A stretch of DNA of 64,000 nt from Oikopleura dioica (GCA_907165135.1 OU015568.1:9990501-10054500), one strand, 5' to 3'. Positions 1 to 10,913 are shown, counted from the stretch's first letter. The notes: generated by a model not told the origin, from the sequence alone. Numbers and translations are program-made.

Positions 1-4
1 ATAT

Positions 5-421
5 GTCCCCTGAAAAGGCGCACAAAAAGATGTGCGCAGGTTTATTCGATCACAGAGGAACTGTGATCGAGGCTCGATCACAGAGTAGAAATTAAGGCTT
101 ATTTGGATCACAGATTTTCTGTGATCCAGAATTTCTTTCGCCTGCCACATGAATTTATCACTGAATTTCATTAGGAAAACTATTCATCCCAGGGCCGGAT
201 GATAGGAATTTTTGATAACGCGGCTGCGACCTCAGAGATGATTCATCAATCCCTCATAATGAAAGCCTGAATTCCCATCCCTAACATTTGGATCACACGA
301 ATTTTGTGATTGAGAGCTGTGATCGGCCACAGCAAATTTGGCGGTGTGCTCGACTGAATCACAGCCTTTTCTGTGATCCGCGAATCCTGCGCACAACATT
401 TTGTGCGCCATTTCAGGGGAC
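5..421. mobile_element. Non-autonomous inverted-repeat element (MITE-like)
   Basis: The two ends are near-identical inverted repeats of about 65 bp. The left end starts GTCCCCTGAAAAGGCGCAC and the reverse complement of the right end starts GTCCCCTGAAATGGCGCAC. Each arm holds short hairpins: one of GCGCACA/TGTGCGC (18-37 and 390-409) and pairs of GATCACAG/CTGTGATC (48-68, 105-127, 357-379). There is no credible transposase ORF, so it is probably mobilised in trans. The target duplication cannot be judged because only four bases precede the left end. Superfamily is unknown. Confidence 0.75.
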
Positions 422-663
422 TCATTTTAGCGCACAGCGGGTCACACCAAATCCGAGACCTAGACAACAAAGATTGATTTTTATCCATTTATTCCGCTAC
501 AGGCAGTGCATCAATCATTTTTACAGTCAACATTCACAGCCGTCATCATCACTTGGGGACCCAAGTCGGGTCACGAGTTATATCTATATTGTCTTCTTCT
601 TCAGTCTTTTCTTTTTGTTGAGAATCTGAAAAGATTTCAATAGGTTTTAACGCGATTGAAAAT

Positions 664-1510
664 TTATATTTTACCAGAATCCTGCAAGAATGATGCTGTG
701 ATGAACTGAGGAAGTGCCTTGGTCGTTTCAACCAGCTCTCGAAAACTCGTTACGAAACGGAGTTGCTCAGAAGCATCGAATGCGCAGTGACTTAGAACGT
801 TTGCAACGAGTTTTGAAACTTCTCCGATTGTCATACTCAGCTCCAAATCTGTCGCTTTTCCAGGCTCTGCTTTTGGATGTGGAGTCAAAAACGCGTTTGA
901 TCACGTCTGCTTGACTGATTATAGTATCTAAAGCAGCGTTGCTTACGCCTATTGCGTCTGAAACCTTCGCCCGGCTTATATTTTGATTTGTGGCAGTTAG
1001 TTTTTCCCAGAATTGGATGATTTCTAGTTTCTCCGGTAGAGTTACTCGCGCTTTTCCAAAACGAACACTTCTCATGATCGATTCCACTCTCGAGCCGGTA
1101 ATTCCAAATCTGCGGCCGATTTCTTTATTCTTGCACTGAGGATTCGCTTCTCGGTAGAGAGTGATTTCTACTTTCTTCTCAAGAGAGATCTTCGTCCGAG
1201 GTGAAACTTTCTTGGCTTTCGTCTTGTTAGCTTTCTTGTATTTTCTTCTTCCCTGGAGAGTTGGAGGGATCGCTTTGATTGGTAAGAGGGCATCCGGAAG
1301 AATTGGAACACGAGGAGCAGTAGTAGCGGGACCGGTATTATCGAGAAAGACTTGTTTTACATTTCCTTGAGCATCGGTAATGAAGAAGTTTTGAGGTCCC
1401 TTGGTATCTACCGCCGGGTCTTCTACATATGAAGATTGCTGTCCATTGTTCTCGATTTTGGCAACAACCCCCGCGTCGTTATCTCCGAATCCGATACCGT
1501 TTCTATACAT
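664..1510 (-). CDS. Helix-turn-helix DNA-binding protein, transposase-derived-like, apparently frameshifted
   Basis: The main frame starts at ATG 1510. About 90 N-terminal residues are low in recognisable features. A Lys-rich linker (about 90-110) follows, then two helix-turn-helix-like stretches. The first (about 110-150) contains EKKVEITLYREANPQCKNKE and RRFGITGSRVESIMRS; the second (about 155-205) contains PEKLEIIQFWEKL and VSDAIGVSNAALDTIIS. This resembles the N-terminal DNA-binding half of CENP-B/pogo-type proteins; no DDE domain is seen. After residue ~205 the frame degenerates, while the overlapping frame ending at 664 continues sensibly. Removing one T from the run near 891-895 (minus-strand GTTTTTG) joins the two. 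A very short intron is the alternative. The start lies 90 bp downstream of the SANBR stop on the same strand, so co-transcription is possible. Function is inferred from fold only. Confidence 0.55.
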
Positions 1511-1599
1511 TCTGATGACAAATTGAATAGAGAAAGATTTAATGTATGAAAATATATTTGAAGTATAAAAATAGATCTATGGTAGATTTTGAAAAGGTT

Positions 1600-3968
1600 C
1601 TAAGAATTTTTCTTTTTGGAAGACTGATATTTCGCACCGCGCTCTTTTTCAAGAACAGTGTAGATTCCAGAGGCAGGGACGTTCGTTACAGTTCCAAACG
1701 CACAACTTTCCGACTCAGATTTGAACATTTGTCGCTCTGAATCTCTTGAAAAAGAATTAGGGATGAAGAGAGAGCCAAACTACCGGATATTGTCGAGATT
1801 CCACCGTTTTGATTTGCTGCTTTGCCAGGGAGATTGCTGTACTGAAATAGGAGAAATCACTCTTTTTCGGCTTATCTTCACTTTACCTTCTTCTGGTTCT
1901 TTCCAGACAGGGCCGATTGGTCCGACTTTAAAATTTCTTTCTACGCCAATAAATTCCATGTACTCTTGAATCTTCTCATCCTCAATTTTGTGCGCTCTGT
2001 GAGTACATCCATTATGAGCCATCAGCGACCGGAAGTGCTGTTTCTTCCGCTTGCAGCATAGATAAGTGCCTCCGATGTCTTCTTTTGGGTGGTACATACA
2101 GTTTTGTATGTCCGCTGCCTGAAGAGAAAACAATTACAATTATTCCCTTGCTTTATCACAGACGGCCCCTCTGATTTGACAATCTACAGGCCTGGACTAA
2201 TTTTGAGTCGCGATAGGCAACGTCATAGCAGCGCCTCAGCCAGCTATCAAGAATTCCTATCGTCCGGCCCAAGGATGAAGTTTAAAACGCGCGCAAATGT
2301 GAGCCTTCTGATTTGTGGGCCAGATGATAGGAATTCTCGATAGCTGGCTGAGGCGCTGCTATGACGTCGCCTATCGCGACTCAAAATTAGTCCAGGCCTG
2401 TAAATAACCGATTACGCGTTGAGGCTCGCCTTATGATCAAATCAGAGGAGCGGATGGGCCATCCGGGATGGGGACTCAATAATCGAGGGCGTCTGTGGAA
2501 TTATCGTAAAAACGAAAAAAAGAACGCTGCGAACAGGATTCGAACCTGCGCGGGGAGACCCCAAGAGATTTCTAATCTCTCGCCTTAACCACTCGGCCAT
2601 CGCAGCACGTCTCGCCCACTTTTCAAGTGCTATCTGAAGTGTTACGTATGTTACGAAGTACAAATTTGATAACAAGCGCTTTTATAGAGCAGATGTCGTG
2701 CTGCGATGGCCGAGTGGTTAAGGCGAGAGATTAGAAATCTCTTGGGGTCTCCCCGCGCAGGTTCGAATCCTGTTCGCAGCGATCCTTTTTCGTTTTTTTT
2801 ACAGTAATGCCTTGAAAACAGACGCATGATCAGCTCGTTAAAGTTTGGCGGACGAAATACAGAATTTTGAACTGACCTGAAACTGTATATTGCACACGCT
2901 ACAGCAAAAGACATTCGCCAGTCCCCAAATTCCCCAGTAAAGACGCTGTTTCGTTTCAAACTTGCTCTGCAACGATGGAAGTTCGCTCTCGACAAAGTCC
3001 CATCCAAATTCGATCATGTGATTCCATCGCACATCTCCATTTCTATCAATTTGCGCCTTATTCGGAATACAGGGCAGTGCATATCGATGTTTCCAGGGGA
3101 GTATCTTCGCGCAAGACTTGCACTTGATGAATTTAGTTTCCGCAATGAGCTTTGCCACATGACGGCGGAAAACATCTTCTTTTGCTGAACCATCGGGGAG
3201 ATTTTGCGCTTCGTGCGCAGAAACGTAGAGTTGAACTTTCTTCAGTAAGTCCTTGGATCCTTTTTCGCGGGATTTCGAAAGAGGGTTCAAGTTGATCGAG
3301 TTGTAGAATCCAGCAGCTTTTTGGGCAGCAATATCTGAAACAAAAGGATTAAAATGGCTTTTTAGAGGACTTTTACCGATGAGAGAGGTCATTCCAAGAT
3401 AATTAGCGGAAATCAAGACGGAAACAATATTCGGCTTCGTGATATCAAAAGGCTTATCCAACTCCCTTCGCTTGACCCATTGCATCAGAATCGAGAAGAT
3501 GTCCGTATCACATTGAACACTGATGTCCAGCTCGTTGAGTTCGTCTTCGTTTCTTGGTATCAATTCGTCAAAATACGGCATTTCTTGAACGAGCAAATCG
3601 ACTCCGCAAGAGAAATCTGTCACTTTTTCCCGATTATCGTCGCTGACATGAATTGTTACAATCGGCTTGTCTGTTGATTTAGGCGAGTTTTCCGTAAAGC
3701 TCTTTCTCCGGGAAATGCTTTCTTCTTGAGAAAGAACTGTTTGAACTTCTTGAACTGTCGCTTTTTTCACTCTAGGTGGCTTGGAAAGAATTTCGTCCAA
3801 CAGACCAGTTCGCGATTTTGCAACTTCATAGCGCTTCTGGATATAGCTTCGCTCAAGCATCGGAAAGAGCTTACAAAGCTTCTCAAAGTCAAAGATTTCG
3901 TCATTTTTTATAAGCGCGAAGAGCACATCTTCTAGGATTCGCTCCTGCAATGCGGTCTTGTCTGACAT
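1600..3968 (-). CDS. SANBR: SANBR-like protein (SANT and BTB domain regulator), four exons
   Basis: Exons read as 3968-3377, 3334-2877, 2118-1784 and 1744-1600, about 509 aa against about 718 in vertebrates. The N-terminus (residues 1-60) matches the SANT-like segment. Residues ~100-215 match the BTB region: PIVTIHVSDDNREKVTDFSC, DLLVQEMPYFDELI and NIVSVLISANYLGM. A Cys pair (CKSCAKILP) and CCSVCNIQFQ follow. The third exon begins after a strong pyrimidine tract and CAG, not at an ATG. It carries a His/Cys-rich segment (CMYHP...CCKRKKQHF...GCTHRAH), and its phase fits exon 2 exactly. In vertebrates SANBR modulates class-switch recombination; without adaptive immunity here, a general chromatin or co-repressor role is more likely. 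Exon 2 to 3 spans a 758-bp intron, whereas the other two introns are about 40 bp. Exons 1-2 are confident; assigning exons 3-4 to this gene is inference from splice phase. Confidence 0.72.
2185..2402. repeat. 218-bp near-perfect palindrome (foldback/MITE-like)
   Basis: Arms of about 87 bp (2185-2271 and 2316-2402) are inverted copies that begin TACAGGCCTGGACTAATTTT and differ at only a few positions. They surround a 44-bp loop. There is no ORF and no clear target duplication. It lies in the large SANBR intron beside the inverted tRNA pair. It could fold into a long hairpin as RNA or cruciform DNA. Confidence 0.8.
2525..2606 (-). tRNA. tRNA-Ser(AGA)
   Basis: The cloverleaf can be drawn by eye. 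The acceptor stem is GCTGCGA/TCGCAGC, followed by the D-arm GGCCGAGTGGTTAAGGC. The anticodon loop TTAGAAA between AGAGATT and AATCTCT gives anticodon AGA. There is a long variable arm (TTGGGGTCTCCCCGC) and the T-loop GTTCGAATCC. Variable-arm length and D-arm are typical of serine tRNA. A T-rich tract follows on the minus strand and would terminate Pol III. The sequence is essentially identical to the plus-strand copy at 2700-2781. Confidence 0.95.
2700..2781 (+). tRNA. tRNA-Ser(AGA), inverted twin copy
   Basis: Same 82-nt serine tRNA as at 2525-2606, on the opposite strand, separated from it by 93 bp. All stems pair, the anticodon is AGA and the long variable arm is intact. A T-run (TTTTTCGTTTTTTTT from about 2784) is the likely Pol III terminator. 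The two copies diverge from each other (tail to tail of upstream regions) and sit inside a SANBR intron. Confidence 0.95.
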
Positions 3969-4024
3969 TCTAAAGAAAAGAAAAGTTGAATTTTGGACTG
4001 GTTCATTTGAATATTCTATGGGGT

Positions 4025-6653
4025 TTATACAGGCTCTTTCGCGGTTTCTAGCTGATCTGAAAATGCCAGAGATTTTTCAGAAAGAATAGACGCTGTTGAA
4101 AGAACTTCCTCTTTCTCAGAAAGTTGGATTTGTCCTTCGTTGAACATCCGCTCGAGCAGATCGTCAATACCAGTCATTCCTCGGACTAGCTTGAGCTGCA
4201 CAGAGGAAGCGATCTCGTCTGTCTCGCGGTCGAAGATTGTCGTGCTGAATTTTTTTTATCAAATAAGCTGAAATAATTTGAATTAACCTGATTCCCTTCT
4301 TGCTTTCCAATCCATATTTCTTGATCATTCTTGCAGTTCGCGATTCCAAATTAGTCTTTTGCGATTCATATTCCAACAAGAACGCTTCCAGGGTAAATGC
4401 GACGACAATGTTCATCACGAGCAAAACTTGAAGCATGTGGAAGAGGATGAAGTAAATGAAAGCGCCGCCATTGCTCACTTTAACATATCCACGTGTGATA
4501 ATATGCCACTGATTGACAACGGTCAGCTCGAAGAGGGTGACGAAAGCGGAGATGAAATCGTTGAAGTTGTTCTTGCAGTAGTTCGCTTTTACGAAGTCAT
4601 CATCAGCGAGAGCAGGATTGCCGCATTTGTACTCGAGTCGACCATCTTCAGTGTTATGCTTTTGATCAGCTACGAGTTCAATTTTACGAAACAGAAAAGA
4701 CGGAAGTTTTACCTCGAACAAGACCCTGGAAAGCTTCCATCCCGATAATAGCAAATACTGTGTATAGACAGACGATTATCACACAGTAAGTTCCAAGACT
4801 TGGAAGAATATTTCGAATTGTCAGAAGAATGATTCTGAAGGACGGAACGGAATTGAAGATCCTGATAAGTCGCAAACACCGAAGAATGAGCAAAATATCC
4901 AACGCTGCGTTTCTTGGCTCGTCCGCAACTGGCCCAATTCCTTTCAGAATCGTAAAAAATATGTTGCACTCTAAACTATACCTGTAAAAATAGTCGCAAT
5001 AACAGTAGCCAAGATGATAAGAAAATCAAACCAATTCCACATGCGATGAATTGAAAAGTATTCGCCCGATCCATAAGCGTAAATTCTCCAGAAAATCTCA
5101 AAACAAAACAGGCTCAAGAAGAAATACTCGGCTTTATACTGATCAAGGCCGATGCAAATTGCATTCACAAGAATAGCCAGATCAAAGAAACGCTGGAACC
5201 ATGTTTTGAACGGTTCATCTTTGCAGAGTCTGATGAACCAGAGAGAAATCGTACTATTGTAAACACGAGGGAAAAACTGCTCAACTAGGGAGAAAGAAGC
5301 ATCGGGATTCTTTTCTAAGATAGTGATGCTTAATAACTCAGCGATTGATAGAAACTCTTCCTCTTCAATGATTTCGCTTCCATCTGATAGAATCAACCAT
5401 CGAGCTGCAATGATGTTTTTGCTCCATAAGGTTTAGCAAAAGCTTAAATCAGAACGAATTCTAAAATAACGGAACCTTTCCTATCACTTGAAGTCTGTTC
5501 CATCAACCATTTGAACGTCGCGTAATCAACTTGGCCAAAAACTCGCTGAAAAATTCTAAAAGCTCTTCTCAACTTCTTCTCCTTCATTCCAAGAATATAT
5601 TCAACATCAGTCTTTACGTTGTTCTTGTAATTGTTATAGATGACTGCAAGGAAAAGGTTCATGAAGATATAGGTATCAAGGATGATGAAAATCATGAAAA
5701 AGATCATCCATCCGTCATTGTCGTTGTACGCAGGCATGAAAACGTCTGGAGAGTTAGCTGTGGTCATCAGAACATAGAGATCGTAGAAACTGTTCCAGTA
5801 GTCTTTGAAATAGTAGCTTGGAGCTCCGTTCTCCGTCATATCTCGCTCGCCGAAAAGCTTCAAAGCCATGAGAGCGAAAAGAAGAATAGAACAAATCAAA
5901 AGCAGGAGAACAGAGAAAATATCGGGAATTGTCTTCCAAATATTCGTGATTGCACGTCGTATAGATTCTTTTTCTTCAGAACAAATGATAAAAAAAGGCC
6001 TTAGAGCTCGCATGAATCGAAAAATTTCCCGTCGTTCCAAGCCATCAGTGTCTGGTCGAACGGAGACTCCTTCAACTTCTCGGAGTATTATGTAAACAAT
6101 GATGTCGATGAAAGTTAATGCAATCGCCAAAGAGAAGACTAAATTTTTCGGATTTTTCCATCTTTCATAACCTTGAGCTCTTCGCAATTGATCAAGACGA
6201 AAACAAAAGAAAAGCAAGATGATAACTTCGATCGACATTGGAATATAATAATACGGCTCGATGTCTAGTCTCTTCACCGCGGGATCCTCAACCAGAAGCA
6301 GCAAAAAAATAACTAACAAGCAAAGTTGATGAAGGAAGAGTAGACCAGGGTTGTTGTAATTCCTCCACGCGATAAATGAGTCTTTGTCTTCGTATATTTC
6401 AATACAACGCCGATTTACTGCATCTTGAACAAGAGTCGTTGCGACCATCAAGTCAGTCATATCTTGGTCAGTTAAATCACTGGCTTTCTTTTTCTGCGAC
6501 TCCGCAACTTTAGAATTTATATGAGCGAAAAATTCGAGGAAGATATTTACCCGGCAGGATTGTGTCATTTCTCGTTTCATAAATGTACTCGTCTTCAATA
6601 AATCCATCATTCCCATCTTGATTAGAATTCTCTAGTGGCACGACAGAGGCCAT
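4025..6653 (-). CDS. Two-pore channel (TPC family), endolysosomal/plasma-membrane cation channel
   Basis: Six exons: 6653-6551, 6507-5476, 5404-4982, 4940-4713, 4669-4288 and 4244-4025, about 796 aa. All frames join cleanly across introns of about 40-70 bp. Domain I ends with the pore and S6 segment (TTANSPDVFMPAY, then FIILDTYIFMNLFLAVIYNN). Domain II has an S4-like run (ILRCLRLIRIF) and a pore helix (FVTLFELTVVNQWHI). Both filter segments match the TPC signature. The C-terminus after splicing reads DRETDEIASSVQLKLVRGMT before a TAA at 4025. TPCs form dimers gated by PI(3,5)P2, NAADP-binding partners and/or voltage, carrying Na+ or Ca2+. I cannot tell TPC1, TPC2 and TPC3 apart reliably. The SANBR start lies only 57 bp downstream. 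The start chosen is the methionine of MASVVPLENS; an upstream in-frame start exists. Confidence 0.93.
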
Positions 6654-6926
6654 CTCTACCAATTTATCTGCCCTGTGAAATCCTGCTCTGCATAAGACTC
6701 TTGTCAAATAAGTGCGAAAAAGATCCAACATGCAGATACAACGAAGTAATTTTATTTTCATTCATTTGCAAATTGATTTTTATGAAGAAGATGAAAATGA
6801 CGAAGGGAGGAGGGAGTTTTCCATGAAGAAATATTCGAAAAAAGTACAATGAACATTAGATAAGAATAAGTATCAGAAACAGGTTAGAATGTTGAAAGAA
6901 AAGAGCAGAATAAGAAGAATAAACAT

Positions 6927-8342
6927 TTACATAATCGAGCAGGCATTATCTTTTGTGACTTTTACATCGGGTTCTTTAATATCCGGGACTTTTTCTCGAT
7001 TGTCGGAGCGTTTTTCTTTTCGTTCTTCGCGCTTTGAAATTTCCGATAGATCAAAAGCTCCCATGAGCTCGGGTCCCCATCTTGAGCTAAAAACGATTAT
7101 TAGAAAACTGTATTTACACTTTCATACGGTACCTTTTCTCAGGCAGTGAGTATGCTTCGGGTTCAGCAAGGCCATGTGTAGCTTTTAGATTCAGTTCAGG
7201 AAGCTTGTCCGGAATTTTTTGATGGTAAATAAAGCCATTTTCCCGCTCAGCTTTTTCAAGTAGTCTTTTGAGCTCTTTGCCGTAGTTCAGGAAGAAGATC
7301 GCTTTATCTGGATGAACAGTATTTCCAGCGCCACTCTGAAGAATAATCAAATTTCAAAGTATCGACATATACTAAATACCTGTTTTTTGTACTGCTCACA
7401 GACTTTACCACAGTGGATAAACTGATCTCTGGCGTATTGGAGACATTTGACGGCAGTTCCGCACTCTTCCTTTTCCAATTCAGCAGCTCCCTGATAACAC
7501 CAAGTGTAACTGTCGTAAAAGGCGATCTTAAGTTGCAGGTATTTCCGCCATTTGCCAACTATTTCGTCGTTTTTGATCGCGGCAAGTTGTTTATCCGCTT
7601 GCTCGAAGAAGTGTTTGGTATCATTCGCCAGCGCCGCGATCAGAGAGCTTTTGTGCTTTAGCTGGACAGCGCGGGCGATAGTGACTTCTTGAGCTTCTGC
7701 TTTCGACTGCAACATGTAACAGTCTAAAATGATGATGAAAAAAGATGCTTGAGATAAGGAAAATGTTTACCGAGAATATGATGATCAAGATCAGTCCCTG
7801 GATCTGGCTTGTCGAGGAGCCTTTCCGCTTGAGACGGAATTGCCTGGAAAATTCCCGCAGCTTTTTTGAACATCTTCAAGACCTCTTTCGCGTCGTCTTC
7901 TGATATGGATTCTTTCGCTGAAACTCTCGCTCCGTACTTTGAGAGCCAGATCGCAACTTCGAGCATCATTGATGCGAGTTCAAATTGGGCGTCTTGATGG
8001 ACTTCTGGCTTTCCGTCCATGACCAAGGTATCTGACCATTTGAAACGGAAAGAATATCGAAGTTTGTTGTCGCTAGAAAAAGATAAATTTCTGCCTCTGA
8101 AATCGTCTAAACCTGGATGTAACATCAGATAAACCGACAAGCAGTTCGAAATACGAATTTGCTTTTTCCATTACAGTAGCTGGATTGGCAACTTCATCTG
8201 TGAACAGCGCTAGAAGATTCGCCCTGTTTGTTCTCAGATCTTGCAGCATTTTTTCCGCGGGAGTTTTGACGGCGATCCCCTTTCCATCGAATTTCTGAGC
8301 AATCGTGCCTTTTAGCTTATTTCTGTGAAACCAGTGCGACAT
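6927..8342 (-). CDS. BROX: BROX, BRO1 domain protein with C-terminal CAAX box
   Basis: Five exons: 8342-8113, 8072-7771, 7723-7380, 7335-7133 and 7086-6927. The product starts MSHWFHRNKLKGT, matching the conserved BROX start. It is a BRO1 domain throughout, including KAEAQEVTIARAVQLKH, KWRKYLQLKIAFYDSYTWCY and ENGFIYHQKIP. The C-terminus is charged and ends CSIM, a CAAX prenylation signal, directly before the stop. BROX is a farnesylated protein that binds the ESCRT-III subunit CHMP4/5 and helps nuclear-envelope repair under stress. All introns are 36-50 bp and GT-AG. Length (about 412 aa) matches the family. The stop is 273 bp upstream of the TPC start on the same strand. Confidence 0.96.
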
Positions 8343-8465
8343 TTTCTTAAGAAAAATAGGGATGGCACATTTTAACGAGTGAAGTTGTTATCATTATTGC
8401 ACTACAGAAAGAATCATAATTTCGAAAGCAGCAGTAAATTGGTTTAGGTTAAATGCGAAATGTAT

Positions 8466-10913
8466 CTAAAGCTCGTCATGCTTGAACTCATGGTCGTTGA
8501 AATCGTGCGCCCGCGTGGCCCACCATTTAGTATCATCAATGCCGAACCAATTAGCGTAAATTTGCAGCGGATCGCAATTCCAGTGCTTGTGGAAAGAAAC
8601 GGGCGTATTGTTGTCCAGATATCCCTCGCTTATAGAAATTTATACAAGCAATCTTGAGTTGGAGAGTTACCTGTAGTCATCCGGCCTAGCTTGGTGAAAG
8701 TTATTCAAATGAACGATGGGCACGTCCCCATTATGATAGCACAGTCCAATCATCATGTCGTCGGGAGTATCTGGCGCAGGGCACTTGCACCCCAATTTCT
8801 TCCATTTTTCAACGGCTGCTCTTGAAAACAGCATCCCGCCGCCGCCAGTAATGTAAGGGTACCCTCTGCTATTCAAGTTGTAGCCATATCTTTCGCCGAT
8901 GAAAACGGGCTCGGTCGGGTCATAACAAGCACTGAGGCGATGAATTCTATTTTTATTATTTACTCGTCTGAATCATCTGACACTATTTACCTATAAGCAG
9001 ACACAATTGTATCATCATCGGCGACATAGAGCCAGTCATATCCATTCATCTTCAAGAATTCGTCCATAATGTGATACAATTTCTGACAATGCCCACGCTC
9101 AGTATTCGGTCCGGATCGTTCAGTTGGAATATCAGGATCAGTAACATTTGAGTAGTAGATAATATTGTCGAATTTCGGTCCCCATGTTCGCTTGACAACT
9201 TTCAGACGATCTTTGTGAAACATTTGCGTTGTCTTAACTCCAACGAACAGTTTTTCTTTTTCTGTGAGTCCACAATCTGGCAGTTCTAAAAAATTTTTGT
9301 CAACCTAAATAGCTCAATTTAGCTGGGATATTGTGGGAGCATGATCCGAAGATAATGATCAAGACTCGCTTGTTTAGCCCCCAGCTGCGTGCCCTTATCA
9401 GTTCACGATCTTGGTGAAAGTGTCGCGAGATATCGCCCGGTAAGTACTTCTCGATTTTCGCTCTAGCGCCACTATCCACTTACTTGCCCGAGTATATATT
9501 CGGACAGGCATTCGGAGAACTCATCAAAACAGACAATGTCTCAATTCAGCATCGATCTCACTCCTCTTGTCGGCCTCGAGGTTTTCCTCATGCTAGCTTC
9601 CTTCATTTTCGCCCTGACATTAATCGTCCTTCTTGCTGTCCTCTTCCCTCCGACCTGCTGCTACCAGAAAATTTCCGATTCTTACGACAACTTCCGAGCG
9701 CGAACAAAGTCCAACTCATCTGAAAACACTGAGTCTACTGACTACGACAACTACGCTCCACGAGATCTGGAAGCTTTCTTCATCCCCGGTGATCGAATCG
9801 CATCACGTGACAAATACCGAGCCAAGATCATCGGTCCCGAAAGGGATCCTCGCCGCGGTCGAGCTCGATCAACGCGAGATGACGAAGAAATTATCCACTC
9901 TACGATGTACCCCGAAATCCCAACCGTTGTCAAGAAAAATCGATACTTTCCAGGTCTTCAAGAAATCTCCAGAATCAGCTTTACGGAAGAGGGAGATCGC
10001 CTGATGAACGCTCAAGTCGCCCGCGCCTACAGAAAGTACAAAAAGCCCCAGATGCCCACGCCCAGTCCTCGAACTCACACACGAGCAAAACCAGCAGGAA
10101 GCATTCCCAAAACTTCTCATTATGTTGTTTAAAAATAATTTCCCCTGTACAAAAAAAATGTAAATAAATATTTAGAAAATTACCTTTGTGCGAACGCGTA
10201 TAACAGGTTTTCGGACTACGGTGCCAGTTTCCACCGCAAAAATGTTTCGAAGGGGTCAGCTCAATATTTAAATGCGTCTTGACGAACTTCATGAACTCAT
10301 GCTTTGGGTCAATATTGAAATTGTGGTCATTTTCCCAGTCGCTGTAACGGCTAAAACTACTGTTTTAAATGCCAGATAAAGCTGAAAATCACCTTATTAG
10401 AGCATTCATCAAAGGAATGTTCATCAAGAAACCAGCTTCGTAATCAGGGTATCCGAATGTCTTGTACTCTCTCCCGTTTGCACCAAAGAAATGATGGATT
10501 ATCGTCATTTCTTGATCGAACAAAGGGCGCCCAATAATCACTGGCTCTTCAGATTTCTCCAATTCGTCAATATAAGGCAGAAGAAATTCTAGCTCAACTC
10601 TGGTTGTCTCTTCGCCGATAAATATCCATCCAGCATTTTCTTTCAATCGTTCTTTGACAAACGGAAGTGCATTCACAATGAGAAAATGACTGTAATAGTC
10701 TTTCCTGTCTTCCAAATCATCCGCAAAGACTCGACTTTCTGCAGACAGCTTTTTAGCTTGAGTTAACACCGACTCTTTAGCAGCGGCAAGGCGTTTTTGG
10801 TGAAATTTCACGTCGGGATGAGCGGTGCGGAAGAAAAAATGTAGCTTGGGCTTTTCAGAACTGCACAATTGCAACTGTATAAGTAGGTGATAGAGGCAAA
10901 TCAACAACTTCAT
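8466..10913 (-). CDS. B3GLCT: Beta-1,3-glucosyltransferase (B3GLCT/B3GALTL), ER lumen
   Basis: Exons: 10913-10393, 10350-10184, 9285-8991, 8931-8671 and 8628-8466. A hydrophobic N-terminal signal (MKLLICLYHLLIQLQLCSS) precedes the thioredoxin-like N-terminal domain (TIIHHFFGANG, FGYPDYEAGFLMNIPL). The GT31 catalytic domain has VKRTWG, PNTERGHCQKL, the DDD metal motif in YVADDDTIVS, and YPYITGGGGMLFSRAAVEKW. Then come DTPDDMMIGLC, FHQARPDDY and FHKHWNCDP. The protein ends HDEL, a canonical ER-retention signal. It adds glucose to O-fucose on properly folded thrombospondin type 1 repeats. The intron 10183-9286 is about 900 bp, far larger than the others, and hosts an independent gene on the opposite strand. 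The last acceptor (AAG at 8631-8629) is weaker than the others but keeps frame. Confidence 0.95.
9536..10132 (+). CDS. Nested single-pass membrane protein of unknown function
   Basis: Intronless 198-aa ORF lying wholly inside the ~900-bp B3GLCT intron, on the opposite strand. Residues ~12-40 are a strong transmembrane segment (VGLEVFLMLASFIFALTLIV), followed at once by PPTCC, a likely palmitoylation site. The rest is a hydrophilic, Arg/Ser-rich cytosolic tail with RDPRRGRARSTRDDEE and a basic Thr/Pro-rich end. There is no signal peptidase site, so it is probably a type III single-pass protein. A polyadenylation-like AATAAA lies near 10164. I do not recognise the family. Codon use and the clean membrane segment argue that it is real rather than a shadow of the intron. 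Confidence 0.65.
   Translation: MSQFSIDLTPLVGLEVFLMLASFIFALTLIVLLAVLFPPTCCYQKISDSYDNFRARTKSNSSENTESTDYDNYAPRDLEAFFIPGDRIASRDKYRAKIIGPERDPRRGRARSTRDDEEIIHSTMYPEIPTVVKKNRYFPGLQEISRISFTEEGDRLMNAQVARAYRKYKKPQMPTPSPRTHTRAKPAGSIPKTSHYVV

Noticed and set aside
246-629. 80-aa and 113-aa ORFs near the left end
   Set aside because: They overlap the inverted-repeat element and its flank, with sequence explained by the hairpins.
2838-2876. SANBR ending at the TAA near 2838 as a truncated protein
   Set aside because: A good GT donor precedes it and an in-phase exon with a strong acceptor exists at 2118, so read-through into the intron is more likely.
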